Source: JADFDG01 sp965232985
GTDB taxonomy: Bacteria; Pseudomonadota; Gammaproteobacteria; Pseudomonadales; JADFDG01
DNA length: 35,629 bases
Assembly (NCBI GenBank): GCA_965232985.1
Contig: CBDDRC010000027.1
Coordinates: 1-35,629, forward strand
Reading direction: 5' to 3'
This document shows positions 15,686-24,275 of the stretch, piece by piece (the stretch's first letter is position 1; every line of letters starts with the position of its first letter). The notes under the pieces are model-generated. The model saw nothing but the letters and a program-made list of their open reading frames with translations, ran no database searches and was not told where the DNA came from. The translations under genes and the position numbers were made by a program.

Positions 15686-16000
15686 ATGAATATCAATCAG
15701 TTGATGAAACAGGCCCAGATGCTCCAGGAAAAGGTGCAAAAGGCCAACGAGGAAATGCTCAAGCACGAGGTTACCGGCGAAGCCGGTGCGGGCCTGGTGA
15801 AGGTGCTGATGACCGGGCGTTTCGAGATCAAGCGTGTCAGTATCGACGATGCGCTGATGCAGGAGGAGCGTGAGGTGCTTGAAGATCTTGTCGCTGCAGC
15901 CATGAATGATGGCGTCCGCAAGATCGAAAAATATAAGGAAGAAAAAATGTCCGGGGTGACCGGTGGTTTGCCGCTGCCGCCGGGTATGAAGCTGTTTTGA
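15686..16000 (+). CDS. ybaB: YbaB/EbfC nucleoid-associated protein
   Basis: A 104-residue DNA-binding protein of the YbaB/EbfC family, a small dimer linked to nucleoid structure. The family pattern is complete: MNINQLMKQAQMLQEKVQKANEEM, then strands around VTGEAGAGLVKVLMTGRFEIKRVSID, VLEDLVAAAMNDGVRKIEKYKEEKMSGVTGGLPLPPGMKLF. AGGAG lies five bases before the ATG at 15686, which decides this start over an in-frame GTG at 15665 that abuts the dnaX stop. It sits between dnaX and recR, the standard order in this phylum, 21 bases after dnaX and 53 before recR, so the three are probably one transcript. Confidence 0.96.
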   Translation: MNINQLMKQAQMLQEKVQKANEEMLKHEVTGEAGAGLVKVLMTGRFEIKRVSIDDALMQEEREVLEDLVAAAMNDGVRKIEKYKEEKMSGVTGGLPLPPGMKLF

Positions 16001-16053
16001 TGAAGGCTTTAGGCCCGGCGATCAGCCGGCATTTTTCAGGCTGATGCCCCCAC

Positions 16054-16647
16054 ATGAAACATTCCCCGCTGATCCATGATCTGGTGCGCGCACTCACTGC
16101 GTTGCCCGGTGTCGGCCCGAAATCCGCCCAGCGCATGACCTTGCAGTTGCTGGAGCGCGATCGCGCCGCTGGCCGACGGCTTGCGGCCACCTTGCTGGCG
16201 GCGATGGACAACGTCAGGCACTGCATGCGGTGCCGCAACTTCACCGAGGAAGAGCTCTGCCCGGTGTGCGCCGATCGCGCACGCGACGACGCGCTGTTGT
16301 GCGTGGTGGAAACGCCGGCGGACCTGATCGCCATCGAGCAGGCCGGCACCTTTCACGGCCGTTATTTCGTGTTGATGGGGCGTCTTTCGCCGCTTGATGG
16401 TCTGGGCCCGGACGAGATAGGCATGCCAGAACTCGTGGCGCGCGTCCGCGATGGCGTTGCGGAGGTGATTGTTGCCACCAATCCCACCGTGGAGGGCGAG
16501 GCTACCGCGCATTACATCGGCGAGGCACTCGCGCCGCTGGGTGTCAGTGTGACCCGCATCGCCCACGGCGTACCGATGGGCGGCGAACTTGAATTTGTCG
16601 ATTCCGGCACGCTCGCCTATGCGTTCGCCGGCAGAAGGCCGGTATAG
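16054..16647 (+). CDS. recR: Recombination protein RecR
   Basis: A 197-residue protein of the RecFOR pathway, which loads RecA at gaps. The N-terminal helix-hairpin-helix reads LPGVGPKSAQRMT (17-29). The zinc finger uses C57, C60, C69 and C72 (HCMRCRNF, LCPVC). The Toprim domain (about 80-175) contains LCVVETPADLIAIEQAGTFHGRYFVLMGRLSPLDGLGPDEIG and EVIVATNPTVEGEATAHYI. The C-terminal GVSVTRIAHGVPMGGELEFVDSGTLAYAFAGRR is highly typical. The start has no strong Shine-Dalgarno sequence, but the N-terminus matches the family length. It is the last gene of the dnaX group and converges on the RND pump gene, with two hairpins between them. Confidence 0.97.
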   Translation: MKHSPLIHDLVRALTALPGVGPKSAQRMTLQLLERDRAAGRRLAATLLAAMDNVRHCMRCRNFTEEELCPVCADRARDDALLCVVETPADLIAIEQAGTFHGRYFVLMGRLSPLDGLGPDEIGMPELVARVRDGVAEVIVATNPTVEGEATAHYIGEALAPLGVSVTRIAHGVPMGGELEFVDSGTLAYAFAGRRPV

Positions 16648-16648
16648 A

Positions 16649-16715
16649 CCCGGTTCAACCGGGCATGTGCTGTTTGCTGATCTGTAGAAGTTCAGATTGG
16701 GTCTGAACTTCTACA
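16649..16715. terminator. Two hairpins between convergent recR and RND genes
   Basis: A short hairpin CCCGGT-TCA-ACCGGG (16649-16663) begins two bases after the recR stop. A perfect 14-bp stem follows: TGTAGAAGTTCAGA (16683-16696) with its complement (16702-16715) around TTGGG. Neither is followed by a clear T-run, so intrinsic termination is plausible but not proven. The second hairpin could serve both converging transcripts. Confidence 0.5.
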
Positions 16716-16736
16716 ACTGATGCTGCAGGGCCCGCC

Positions 16737-19700
16737 TCAGACGGACTGGGGCGCCCCTCCAATCCGCAACACCCGCTTCAGCCACCGCGTCAGATCATCC
16801 AGATAGGTGTAGATCACCGGCACAACCACCAGCGTCAGCAGCGTCGAGGTGATGATGCCGCCGATGATCGCGTGCGCCATCGGTGCGCGTTGCTCGGCAC
16901 CTTCGCCGAGACCAAGGGCCAATGGCAGCATACCGAACACCATCGCCGTCGTTGTCATCAGGATCGGCCGCAACCGTGTGTGACCTGCCTGAAGAATCGC
17001 TTCGGTACGTTCCATGCCTTTTTCTGTCGCCACCTTGATGAAATCGATCAGCAGGATTGCATTTTTGGTAACGAGGCCCATCAACATCACGATACCAATG
17101 ATCGAGAACATGTTCAGGGTACTGCGGAACACGAACAGCGCCAGAAACACGCCGATCAGTGACAGCGGCAGTGATGTCATGATCGCCACCGGGTGCACAA
17201 AGCTGTTGAACTGTGAGCCGAGCACCATGTAGATGAAAATCACCGCCAGCGCGATCGCGATGTTGGCGTAGTAGATCGACTCCTGCATGTCCTTGTTCTG
17301 ACCCTCGACGGCGAAACGGTAGCCGGCCGGCAGCGTGGGCGTCATGTCTGCCATCACCCGGGCGATGTCGGTGCCGACATCGCCAGAGGGGCGACCATCA
17401 ACGTTGGCCTGGATCAGCACTTCGCGGGACAGGTTGCGGCGCTTGATCTGCGCGGCACCGAAGCCCTCGGTTATCTCGGCCACCTGCGACAGCGCCACCA
17501 TGCGCGGCGCGTCGGTCTGCGGATCGATCCTGCTGCTGGCGAACCAGAGGTTATCGAGCTGGCCGGGTGAATCGCGGCCACCCGGCGGCAACTGCACGCT
17601 GACGTCATAGGTCTCGCCGTCCGGTGCCTGCCAGGTGGAGATGGCATCGCCCGCCAGGAACGGCCGCAGTGCCGCACCGATCTGGCCGACGTTCAGGCCC
17701 TGATCAGCGGCACGGTCGCGATCGATTTCCACCTCAAACGACGGCTTCGGTGCCTTCAGCGACGATTCGATATCGACCAGCCCTGGAATCGGGCGCAGCC
17801 GGGCGATGAATTGGTCGGAAATGCGCTGCAGTTCCTGCAGGTCGGAACCCTGAATCGAGAGCATGATCGGTTTCATGCCGCCGGATACGGCTTCCTTCGC
17901 GGCAGCGACCGATTTGATGTCGATCCCGCCGACCTGCGCAAGCTCGCTGCGCAGTTGCGCGACCAGCTGCTTCTGGGTGAAGGTGCGCTCGCGTTTCGGT
18001 TTCAGGGCGACCCGGAAGCTCGCCTCATTTTTGCCGGTATCGAAACCGCTGGCGCCATTGATCGTCGTGTAGGTGGCAATCACCTCGCTGTGTTTGCGGA
18101 TCAGCACATCGACCTGCTTCGCCTTGGCTTCGGTGTAGGCGAGGCTGGAGCCGACCGGTGCCGAGAACTTGACGTTGATTTCCGACAGATCAGGTTCCGG
18201 CACGAATTCCTTGCCGATGAACTGCAGCAATGCAAACGCGATGAACAGGCTGGCCGCAGCGATCCCCAGTGTTGATTTGCGGTGCGCCAGCGCCCAGCGA
18301 ATGACGTGCATGTAGATGTCGCGCACTTTTTCCAGCAATGCAGAGAACCCGTCGAGGAAGCGCGCCGCCGCATTGTTGCTGCGTTTCCCCTGCACGTGTG
18401 GGTCGTGCCAGATGGATGACAGCATCGGATCAAGCGTGAAACTGACGAACATCGACAGCAGCACCGCGCAGGTGACGCTGACGCCAAACTGGTAGAAGAA
18501 CTTGCCGATGATGCCGCCCATGAAAGCCACCGGCAGGAACACGGCGACGATCGATAGAGTGGTGGCGAGTACCGCCAGGCCGATTTCTTTCGTGCCTTCG
18601 AGTGCCGCCGTACGCGGGTCTTTGCCCATGGTGCCGTGGCGCACGATGTTTTCGCGCACGACGATGGCGTCATCGATCAGCAGGCCGATACACAGGCTCA
18701 TCGCCATCAGCGTCATCATGTTGATGGTGAAGCCGAATACGTAGATGCAGAATACGGTGCCCAGCAGCGAGATCGGCAGCGTCAGGCCGGTAATGACCGT
18801 GCTGCGCCAGGAGCCGAGGAACAGCAGCACGATCAGGATCGCCAGAAACGCGCCTTCCAGCAGCGATTTCTTGACATCATTAAGCCCGGCGCGAATCGAG
18901 AGAGAGCTGTCGGCGACGACAGTCATTTCCATGCCCGCCGGCAGTTGATCGCGCATTTCTTCGAGCTTGGCGCGCGCGGCTTCGGCCACTGCAATGGTAT
19001 TGGCGCCGGATATTTTCACCACGTCCAGGGCAACGGCGTGACGACCGTTTACCAAGGCACGCGAGTTGATCTCCTGTTCGCCATCAACAACATCGGCGAC
19101 ATCGCCCAAATGCACCGCTGCGCCCTGCCGGGTGCCAATGACGATGCGTTCGAAATCGGCGGCAGTGGCCAGACGCGCCTTGATCTGCACGATCTGTTCG
19201 CGGTTGTCGTACTCGATGCTGCCGGTCGGCAGATCCTGGTTGTCGGCACGGATGGCCTGCAACACCTGTTCGACGCCGATGGCGCGGGCCAGCATGTCTG
19301 TCGGGCGCAGGAATACGCGTATTTCTCGCTTCACGCCACCGATAAGATCAATCTTGCCGACGCCGGGGATTACTTGCAGACGCTTGATCACCTGCTGGTC
19401 GACAAAAGTGGTGAGCTCGCGGGCCGGGAGTGTTTTGCTGGCAAATGCAACAGAGAGTACGGGCGTCGCGCCGGGATTCCAGCGCTGGATGATCGGCTCC
19501 TTCACCTCGTCACGGAATGAAGCCTTCACCACGGCGATCTTGTCGCGCACATCCTGCACGGCGGCATCGGGGCTCACCGAGAGATAAAACTCGATAATCA
19601 CCATCGACGAACCTTCGTAGGAAGTCGAGAACACGCGCTTGACGCCATTGACGGTGTTGACGGCGTCCTCGATCTTGCGCGTGATATCGGTTTCCATCGA

Positions 19701-19871
19701 CTCCGGCGATGCGCCGGGCCAACTGGTGGTGACCACCACGAAGGGTAATTCGACGTTGGGAAATTCCTCGACCGACAGCGAGTTGAACGAGAACGCGCCG
19801 AGCACCATCAGCGCCAGCATCATCATGGCGGCGAAGACGGGATTATTGATACTGATGCGGGTGAGCCACAT
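16737..19871 (-). CDS. RND multidrug efflux transporter, HAE1 type
   Basis: A 1044-residue proton-driven inner-membrane pump of the AcrB/MdtB class. It starts MWLTRISINNPVFA with the first span, followed by the porter domain motif WPGASPESMETDITRKIEDAVNTVNGVKRV. The proton-relay aspartates are in CIGLLIDDAIVVRENI (transmembrane helix 4), and the partner lysine in MGLVTKNAILLIDF. Two large periplasmic loops and twelve predicted spans fit the usual length of 1030-1050. The sequence is closest in style to MdtB/MexF-like single-pump systems. It lies 15 bases after the adaptor gene and is the last of the tetR-adaptor-pump operon. No outer-membrane channel gene is present, so it would rely on a TolC-type protein encoded elsewhere. 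The substrate is unknown. Confidence 0.95.
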   Translation of the reverse strand: MWLTRISINNPVFAAMMMLALMVLGAFSFNSLSVEEFPNVELPFVVVTTSWPGASPESMETDITRKIEDAVNTVNGVKRVFSTSYEGSSMVIIEFYLSVSPDAAVQDVRDKIAVVKASFRDEVKEPIIQRWNPGATPVLSVAFASKTLPARELTTFVDQQVIKRLQVIPGVGKIDLIGGVKREIRVFLRPTDMLARAIGVEQVLQAIRADNQDLPTGSIEYDNREQIVQIKARLATAADFERIVIGTRQGAAVHLGDVADVVDGEQEINSRALVNGRHAVALDVVKISGANTIAVAEAARAKLEEMRDQLPAGMEMTVVADSSLSIRAGLNDVKKSLLEGAFLAILIVLLFLGSWRSTVITGLTLPISLLGTVFCIYVFGFTINMMTLMAMSLCIGLLIDDAIVVRENIVRHGTMGKDPRTAALEGTKEIGLAVLATTLSIVAVFLPVAFMGGIIGKFFYQFGVSVTCAVLLSMFVSFTLDPMLSSIWHDPHVQGKRSNNAAARFLDGFSALLEKVRDIYMHVIRWALAHRKSTLGIAAASLFIAFALLQFIGKEFVPEPDLSEINVKFSAPVGSSLAYTEAKAKQVDVLIRKHSEVIATYTTINGASGFDTGKNEASFRVALKPKRERTFTQKQLVAQLRSELAQVGGIDIKSVAAAKEAVSGGMKPIMLSIQGSDLQELQRISDQFIARLRPIPGLVDIESSLKAPKPSFEVEIDRDRAADQGLNVGQIGAALRPFLAGDAISTWQAPDGETYDVSVQLPPGGRDSPGQLDNLWFASSRIDPQTDAPRMVALSQVAEITEGFGAAQIKRRNLSREVLIQANVDGRPSGDVGTDIARVMADMTPTLPAGYRFAVEGQNKDMQESIYYANIAIALAVIFIYMVLGSQFNSFVHPVAIMTSLPLSLIGVFLALFVFRSTLNMFSIIGIVMLMGLVTKNAILLIDFIKVATEKGMERTEAILQAGHTRLRPILMTTTAMVFGMLPLALGLGEGAEQRAPMAHAIIGGIITSTLLTLVVVPVIYTYLDDLTRWLKRVLRIGGAPQSV

Positions 19872-19886
19872 GGTGATGCGACTCCG

Positions 19887-21029
19887 TCAGCGCGCGTCGG
19901 CAACAGACACCGGCATGCCGGCGGTGCGCTGACCGATGTTGGTGAGTATCACGCGCTCGCCGGCGGCGAGCCCTTGTTTTACCTCGATAAGGCCGGTGCC
20001 GCTGTCGCGGATGCCGAGCGTAACGGGTTGCAGGGCAAGTTTGTTGTCACGGATCACCCAGACCTGGCGCTTGCCGTCGATGTCGCGCACGGCGCCTGCA
20101 GGAATGCGCAGCACCTTGCCCTTGGCCGCATTGCCGGTGACAACGCGGCCATTGGCGAACATTCCGCCTTTCAGTACACCGTCACGATTATCGACGCGTG
20201 CATAGAGGGTGATGGTGCGCGCACCGCCGTTAGCCATTGGATTGATCCGCACGACCTTGCCATGGAAGGTGCGGTTCGGCTGGCCATCGACGGTGAATGT
20301 GACATCGCCGCCGACATGAATCTGATTGATGTCGCGTGCCGGGATGTCGGCGGCGAGTTCGAGTTGGGAAAGGTCGACCAGGCTCATGAGCGCCTGACCG
20401 GGCATGACATTGCTGCCTGGTTGCACATAACGTTCGGCAACGATGCCGCCGATGGGTGCGAGGATGGCCGTGTCGTCGACAGCTTTGCGGGCGATCGCGA
20501 CATTTGCTTCATGGATTTTGACCAGACTGCGCTTGAGCTCGGTATCACCCTTGGCAGTGGACCAGTCGAACTCCGACAGATATTTCTTCTCGTAGAGTGC
20601 AGCTTTCTTTGCCTCATATTCTTCCATCAACCGCAATTCGACCCGGGCGCTGGCCAGTTGCGCCTCGGCCCGCTGCAATTGCGCAGCAACATCGGCGCTG
20701 TTCTGGCGCATTAATACCTGTCCTTTGCGCACACTTTCACCTTCACGTACGAGCACGCTGTCGACCACGGCACTCAGCTGTGCATTGACGGTGGTGCGGT
20801 TGAGCGGTTCGAGCGTGCCGGTAACCCTGATGCCTTGAGCGACACTGCCGGTATCGACTGTTACCAGATCGGCAGCCACCAGCAGCAGGGCAGGTTCCGC
20901 AGCAGCCGTTTTTGCCTCGGCGCTGTTGGCGGTCGGGGTGCTGTTGAGCACTATCACTGCGACGATTGCCAGCAGACCAATGCCGGTACCGGCGATGTAA
21001 CGGAAGACGGGGGAATATGGTGCTTTCAT
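19887..21029 (-). CDS. RND efflux periplasmic adaptor subunit
   Basis: A 380-residue membrane-fusion protein. The start at 21029 has AGGAA upstream and puts an uncleaved anchor near the N-terminus (YIAGTGIGLLAIVAVIVLNS, about 10-29); a frame back to 21113 would add a polar His/Gln-rich extension. Then come the strand GIRVTGTLEPLNRTTVNAQLSAVVDSVLVREGESVRKGQVLM (first half of the lipoyl domain), a helical hairpin (AAQLQRAEAQLASARVELRLMEEYEAK to EANVAIARKAVDD), the second lipoyl half TAILAPIGGIVAERYVQPGSNVMPGQALMSLVDLSQLE, a beta-barrel domain and a membrane-proximal domain with GERVILTNIGQ. It links the pump to an outer-membrane channel. Confidence 0.94.
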   Translation of the reverse strand: MKAPYSPVFRYIAGTGIGLLAIVAVIVLNSTPTANSAEAKTAAAEPALLLVAADLVTVDTGSVAQGIRVTGTLEPLNRTTVNAQLSAVVDSVLVREGESVRKGQVLMRQNSADVAAQLQRAEAQLASARVELRLMEEYEAKKAALYEKKYLSEFDWSTAKGDTELKRSLVKIHEANVAIARKAVDDTAILAPIGGIVAERYVQPGSNVMPGQALMSLVDLSQLELAADIPARDINQIHVGGDVTFTVDGQPNRTFHGKVVRINPMANGGARTITLYARVDNRDGVLKGGMFANGRVVTGNAAKGKVLRIPAGAVRDIDGKRQVWVIRDNKLALQPVTLGIRDSGTGLIEVKQGLAAGERVILTNIGQRTAGMPVSVADAR

Positions 21030-21078
21030 GAGAGTGTTCCTCGTAATACGGTCGCGCGGAATTTTTTGCTTGTGTTGA

Positions 21079-21699
21079 TCATGGTGCTGCGGCATCGCGC
21101 GGTGCGACGCCATCCCAGAGCATGTTGACGATGCGCGCTACCAGCGCGTCGTGATCGGCTTGCGGGTTGATAATCCAGGCGAGCATCAGCCCGTCGAACA
21201 GCGCGCTCCAGAAGGCGGCGAGCGTCGCGGCGTCCTGATTTGCCGGCGCAAGCCCGGCCCGCTGCATCGTGCGGATGTGCTCGGCGACCTGCGTCATACC
21301 GTCGGCATGGAAGCGTGCCAGCCGCTCGCGCATTTCGTTGTCGCGCGCCTGGCCAATGAATTCGAGGTAAAGCCGCGGCCAATCCTCGTCGGCACGCAAC
21401 CGGTCGAAAACAGTCTGCAGCAACCGGGCCAGCGCCTGGCGTGGATCGGCCGCAGCAGCCGCGATGCGCAGGTCGTCTGGCACGGACGTGATGTGACGCT
21501 GAAACTGATAGTCGAGCAGGGCAAAGAACAGATCGCTCTTGCTGCGGAAGTGCCAATAGATGGCGCCCTTGGTCATGCCGGCCGTCCGGGCAACCGCGTC
21601 CAGCGAGGCAGCCATATAGCCCTTGCGGGCAAAGGCGTGACTGGCAGCGGCCAGGATGCGCTCGCGGGTATCGGCGGGCTCGGGACGCGGCTGGGGCAT
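21079..21699 (-). CDS. TetR/AcrR-family repressor of the RND operon
   Basis: A 206-residue regulator. The DNA-binding helix-turn-helix is RERILAAASHAFARKGYMAASLDAVARTAGMTKGAIYWHFRSKSDLFFALLD (about 12-65), a strong match to AcrR-type proteins. The all-helical C-terminal domain (LLQTVFDRLRADEDWPRLYLEFIGQARDN to MLAWIINPQAD) is of the TetR_C/AcrR kind that binds hydrophobic ligands. ATG 21699 has GGAG ten bases upstream; the longer frame to 21747 would run into the operator. It is the first gene of an operon with the adaptor (49 bases on) and pump. Two operator-like dyads at 21726-21760 lie just upstream, so autoregulation together with the pump is the natural inference. Confidence 0.93.
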   Translation of the reverse strand: MPQPRPEPADTRERILAAASHAFARKGYMAASLDAVARTAGMTKGAIYWHFRSKSDLFFALLDYQFQRHITSVPDDLRIAAAAADPRQALARLLQTVFDRLRADEDWPRLYLEFIGQARDNEMRERLARFHADGMTQVAEHIRTMQRAGLAPANQDAATLAAFWSALFDGLMLAWIINPQADHDALVARIVNMLWDGVAPRDAAAP

Positions 21700-21725
21700 G
21701 GGGTGAGGGCTCCGATAGCCAGTGA

Positions 21726-21760
21726 CATACCCATCAGTATTTAACATACCGACAAGTATG
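21726..21760. promoter_or_regulatory. Tandem TetR-type operators before the RND operon
   Basis: Two 16-base dyads share the form CATAC-N6-GTATG. The first is CATAC-CCATCA-GTATT (21726-21741, one mismatch) and the second CATAC-CGACAA-GTATG (21745-21760, perfect). Their centres are 19 bases apart, about two helical turns. CATAC/GTATG arms are common in operators of TetR-family efflux regulators. They stand 27 bases upstream of the tetR start. Confidence 0.7.
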
Positions 21761-21862
21761 CTGCCAATCGGAACTTACCGGCGCAGACCCTGCCGGGCAG
21801 GGCATACCGGGATCCGGTTTCCGGGTGATCCGTCCGGGCCTGCAACCCTCGGCAGCCCGCAG

Positions 21863-21880
21863 ACCAAGCGCTTGCTTGGT
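21863..21880. promoter_or_regulatory. Dyad operator candidate before the acyl-CoA dehydrogenase gene
   Basis: ACCAAGC-GCTT-GCTTGGT is an 18-base inverted repeat with perfect seven-base arms, ending 49 bases before the acyl-CoA dehydrogenase ATG. Its arms differ from those of the RND operators, so another regulator is expected, perhaps a TetR-type control protein of fatty-acid or branched-chain degradation. A separate GC-rich dyad, CCCTGCC-G-GGCAGGG, lies at 21788-21802 and could insulate the two divergent promoters. Confidence 0.5.
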
Positions 21881-21929
21881 GCCCGGGGTGGTTGCTAAGG
21901 TGCGCCCACCCCTGCCCACGGAGACTGCC

Positions 21930-23075
21930 ATGGCCGCGCCACTTTCCCACTTCAACGAAACCCACGAACAGATGCGTTTGACCGTGCGTAAGTTTGTCGA
22001 GCGCGAGATCCTGCCGCATGTCGCGCAGTGGGAAGAGGAAGGTACCTTTCCCCGCGAGCTGTACCGCAAGGCCGGTGCGGCCGGGCTGTTGGGAATCGGT
22101 TTTCCGGAAGAATACGGCGGTATGGGCGAAGACGTGTTCATGGCCGTCGCCTTCAGCGAGGAAATCATCCGCTCGACTTCCGGCGGTTTGGTGGCTTCGC
22201 TCGGCTCGCACGGCATCGGTTTGCCGCCCATTGCGAAATGGGGTTCAGCAGAAATGAAGGCGCGAGTCGTTCCCGAAGTATTGCGCGGCGAGAAAATTTC
22301 CGCGCTGGCGATTACTGAACCTTCCGGTGGCTCTGATGTTGCCAATCTGAAAACGCGTGCGGTGAAGGACGGCGATCACTACGTGGTCAATGGCAGCAAG
22401 ATGTTCATCACCAGTGGCGTGCGCGCGGATTATTACACGGTGGCTGTGCGCACCGGTGGCGACGGTTATGGCGGTGTCTCGCTGCTGCTGATCGAAAAGG
22501 GCACGCCGGGTTTTACTGTCGGGCGCAGCCTCAAGAAGATGGGCTGGTGGCCTTCCGATACAGCCGAGCTGTTTTTCCAGGATGTGCGCGTGCCGGTAAA
22601 AAACCTTATTGGGCCGGAGAATGGCGGCTTCTTCTGCATCATGACCAACTTCCAGATGGAACGGCTGAACCTCGCGGTGCTCGCCACCACGACGGCACAA
22701 ATCGCTCTGGAAGAATGCCTGCGCTATGTGAAGGAACGTGAGGCATTCGGCCGCAAGATTGGTAATTTCCAGGTCATCAAGCACAAGCTGGCGGAAATGG
22801 CGACCAAAATCGAGGCCAGCCGCGAGTTCAACTACAGTGTGGCTGCGAAGATGGCGGCCGGGCAGAGCATGGTCAAGGAAGTGTCGATGGCGAAGAATTT
22901 CTCCACCGATGTCAGTGACTATGTTACCTACCAGGCGACGCAGATTTTCGGCGGCATGGGTTTCATGCGCGAGTCGGTGGTGGAGCGGCTGTACCGCGAC
23001 AACCGCATTCTCTCGATCGGTGGTGGTACCTACGAGATCATGAACGAGGTGATCGCCAAGCAGATGGGGTTGTAA
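21930..23075 (+). CDS. Acyl-CoA dehydrogenase
   Basis: A 381-residue FAD flavoenzyme that oxidises an acyl-CoA to the 2-enoyl-CoA and hands electrons to ETF. Both family signatures are present: ALAITEPSGGSDVANLKTRA (about 128-147) and the C-terminal QIFGGMGFMRESVVERLYRD. The catalytic Glu seen near the C-terminus of short- and medium-chain enzymes is replaced (SIGGGTYEI). A Glu occurs instead at E244 in FQMERLNLA, the position used as the base in isovaleryl-CoA and long-chain dehydrogenases. A branched or long acyl substrate is therefore possible but unproven. GGAGAC precedes the ATG at 21930 by four bases. rnd begins immediately downstream. No enoyl-CoA hydratase or thiolase gene is adjacent. 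Confidence 0.93.
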   Translation: MAAPLSHFNETHEQMRLTVRKFVEREILPHVAQWEEEGTFPRELYRKAGAAGLLGIGFPEEYGGMGEDVFMAVAFSEEIIRSTSGGLVASLGSHGIGLPPIAKWGSAEMKARVVPEVLRGEKISALAITEPSGGSDVANLKTRAVKDGDHYVVNGSKMFITSGVRADYYTVAVRTGGDGYGGVSLLLIEKGTPGFTVGRSLKKMGWWPSDTAELFFQDVRVPVKNLIGPENGGFFCIMTNFQMERLNLAVLATTTAQIALEECLRYVKEREAFGRKIGNFQVIKHKLAEMATKIEASREFNYSVAAKMAAGQSMVKEVSMAKNFSTDVSDYVTYQATQIFGGMGFMRESVVERLYRDNRILSIGGGTYEIMNEVIAKQMGL

Positions 23076-23102
23076 TTGAGCAACCGCTGTATCCTTCCCC
23101 TC

Positions 23103-24275
23103 ATGCCGCATCAGGCCTACGAACTCGTCACCGATACCGACCGGCTGAGTGAAGTCGCGGCCCGGCTTGCCTCGGCGCCGGCAATTGCCGTTGATACCGA
23201 GTTTGTCCGCCGTACCACCTTCTACGCGAGGCCCGGCCTGTTGCAGTTGTCCGATGGTGCCGGCGAGTTTCTGGTCGACCTTGTTGTGCTGCCGGATATC
23301 TCGGCGTTGCGTGGCATCTTCCTTGCAGCGCAGCCACTCAAGGTCATGCATTCGTGCGGCGAGGATCTGGAAGTGCTCAAGCGTCTGTTCGGCGCGGTGC
23401 CTGGCAGCCTGTTCGACACACAAGTGGCGGCGGCCATGCTTGGCCACCCGTTGCAGCTGAGTTACCAGAAGCTGGTGAAGACGATGCTGGGCATCGATGT
23501 GCCGAAAGATGAAACGCAGTCGGACTGGACGGCGCGCCCGCTGAGTGAAGCGCAGCTCTCCTATGCGGCACTGGATGTGCGTCATCTGTTGCCGGTCTGG
23601 CAGCGGCTTGCTGCCGATCTTGACACACGCGGACGGATGCCCTGGCTTGAGGAAGACTGCGCGCGCCTCCTGCGGGACGCCGCGCGCGAGCATCCTGTCG
23701 AGGACTACTATCGCGGCATCACCAATGCCTGGCGCCTGCGGCCTGCCTCGCTGGCGTTGCTCGCCGCACTTGCCCGCTGGCGCGAAGTGACGGCACGCGC
23801 GGTGGACAAGCCGCGCGCGCATGTCGTCCCCGACAATATTCTCTGGTGGGTAGCCCAGCGGCGGCCGCAAACCCTGCAGCATTTGCGCACGATTCCCGAT
23901 TTTCACCCGATGGCCTTGCGCAAATACGGCGATGCGCTGTTGCGTATCGTCCAGGAAACACCGGCAACAACCGGGCTTGCCCAGACAGTACCGGCGCTGC
24001 CGCCGCCGCTGCCGCGCGAAGCGAAAGGGGCGCTGTCGGCGCTGCGCGATATCGCCACGAAAGTAGCCGGCGAACTCGGCGTCGAGACCGAAGTGCTGGT
24101 ACGCCGGCGCTATCTCGAAGCCCTCCTCGAAAGCGTGCGCAACGGAGCGGCGGTGTTGCCACCCATGCTTGACGGCTGGCGTCGCCCACTGGTGGGCGAA
24201 CGCCTGCTGGCAGCGGCCGAAGCGCGTAGCGTTGAGGTGCGTGGCTGGGCGCTGGAGACGGTTGATGGCGACTGA
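23103..24275 (+). CDS. rnd: Ribonuclease D
   Basis: A 390-residue 3'-5' exoribonuclease acting in tRNA and stable-RNA maturation. The DEDD exonuclease domain carries D31 and E33 (IAVDTEFVRR), the Exo II HSCGEDLEVLKR, SLFDTQVAAAMLGHPLQLSYQKLVKTMLGI and the Exo III YAALDVRHL. The first HRDC domain is about 200-290, with WRLRPASLALLAALARWRE, ARAVDKPRAHVVPDNILWWVAQRRPQTLQHL. A second helical repeat follows, as in E. coli RNase D (375 residues). ATG 23103 is chosen; a TTG at 23076 directly follows the stop of the dehydrogenase gene, and neither has a clear ribosome site. Its 3' end overlaps the YcgL-family gene by 11 bases. Confidence 0.95.
   Translation: MPHQAYELVTDTDRLSEVAARLASAPAIAVDTEFVRRTTFYARPGLLQLSDGAGEFLVDLVVLPDISALRGIFLAAQPLKVMHSCGEDLEVLKRLFGAVPGSLFDTQVAAAMLGHPLQLSYQKLVKTMLGIDVPKDETQSDWTARPLSEAQLSYAALDVRHLLPVWQRLAADLDTRGRMPWLEEDCARLLRDAAREHPVEDYYRGITNAWRLRPASLALLAALARWREVTARAVDKPRAHVVPDNILWWVAQRRPQTLQHLRTIPDFHPMALRKYGDALLRIVQETPATTGLAQTVPALPPPLPREAKGALSALRDIATKVAGELGVETEVLVRRRYLEALLESVRNGAAVLPPMLDGWRRPLVGERLLAAAEARSVEVRGWALETVDGD

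Noticed and set aside
22245..23906. Open frame of about 550 codons on the minus strand across the dehydrogenase and rnd genes
   Set aside because: Antisense to two well-identified genes, with no recognisable motif and shadow-like composition.
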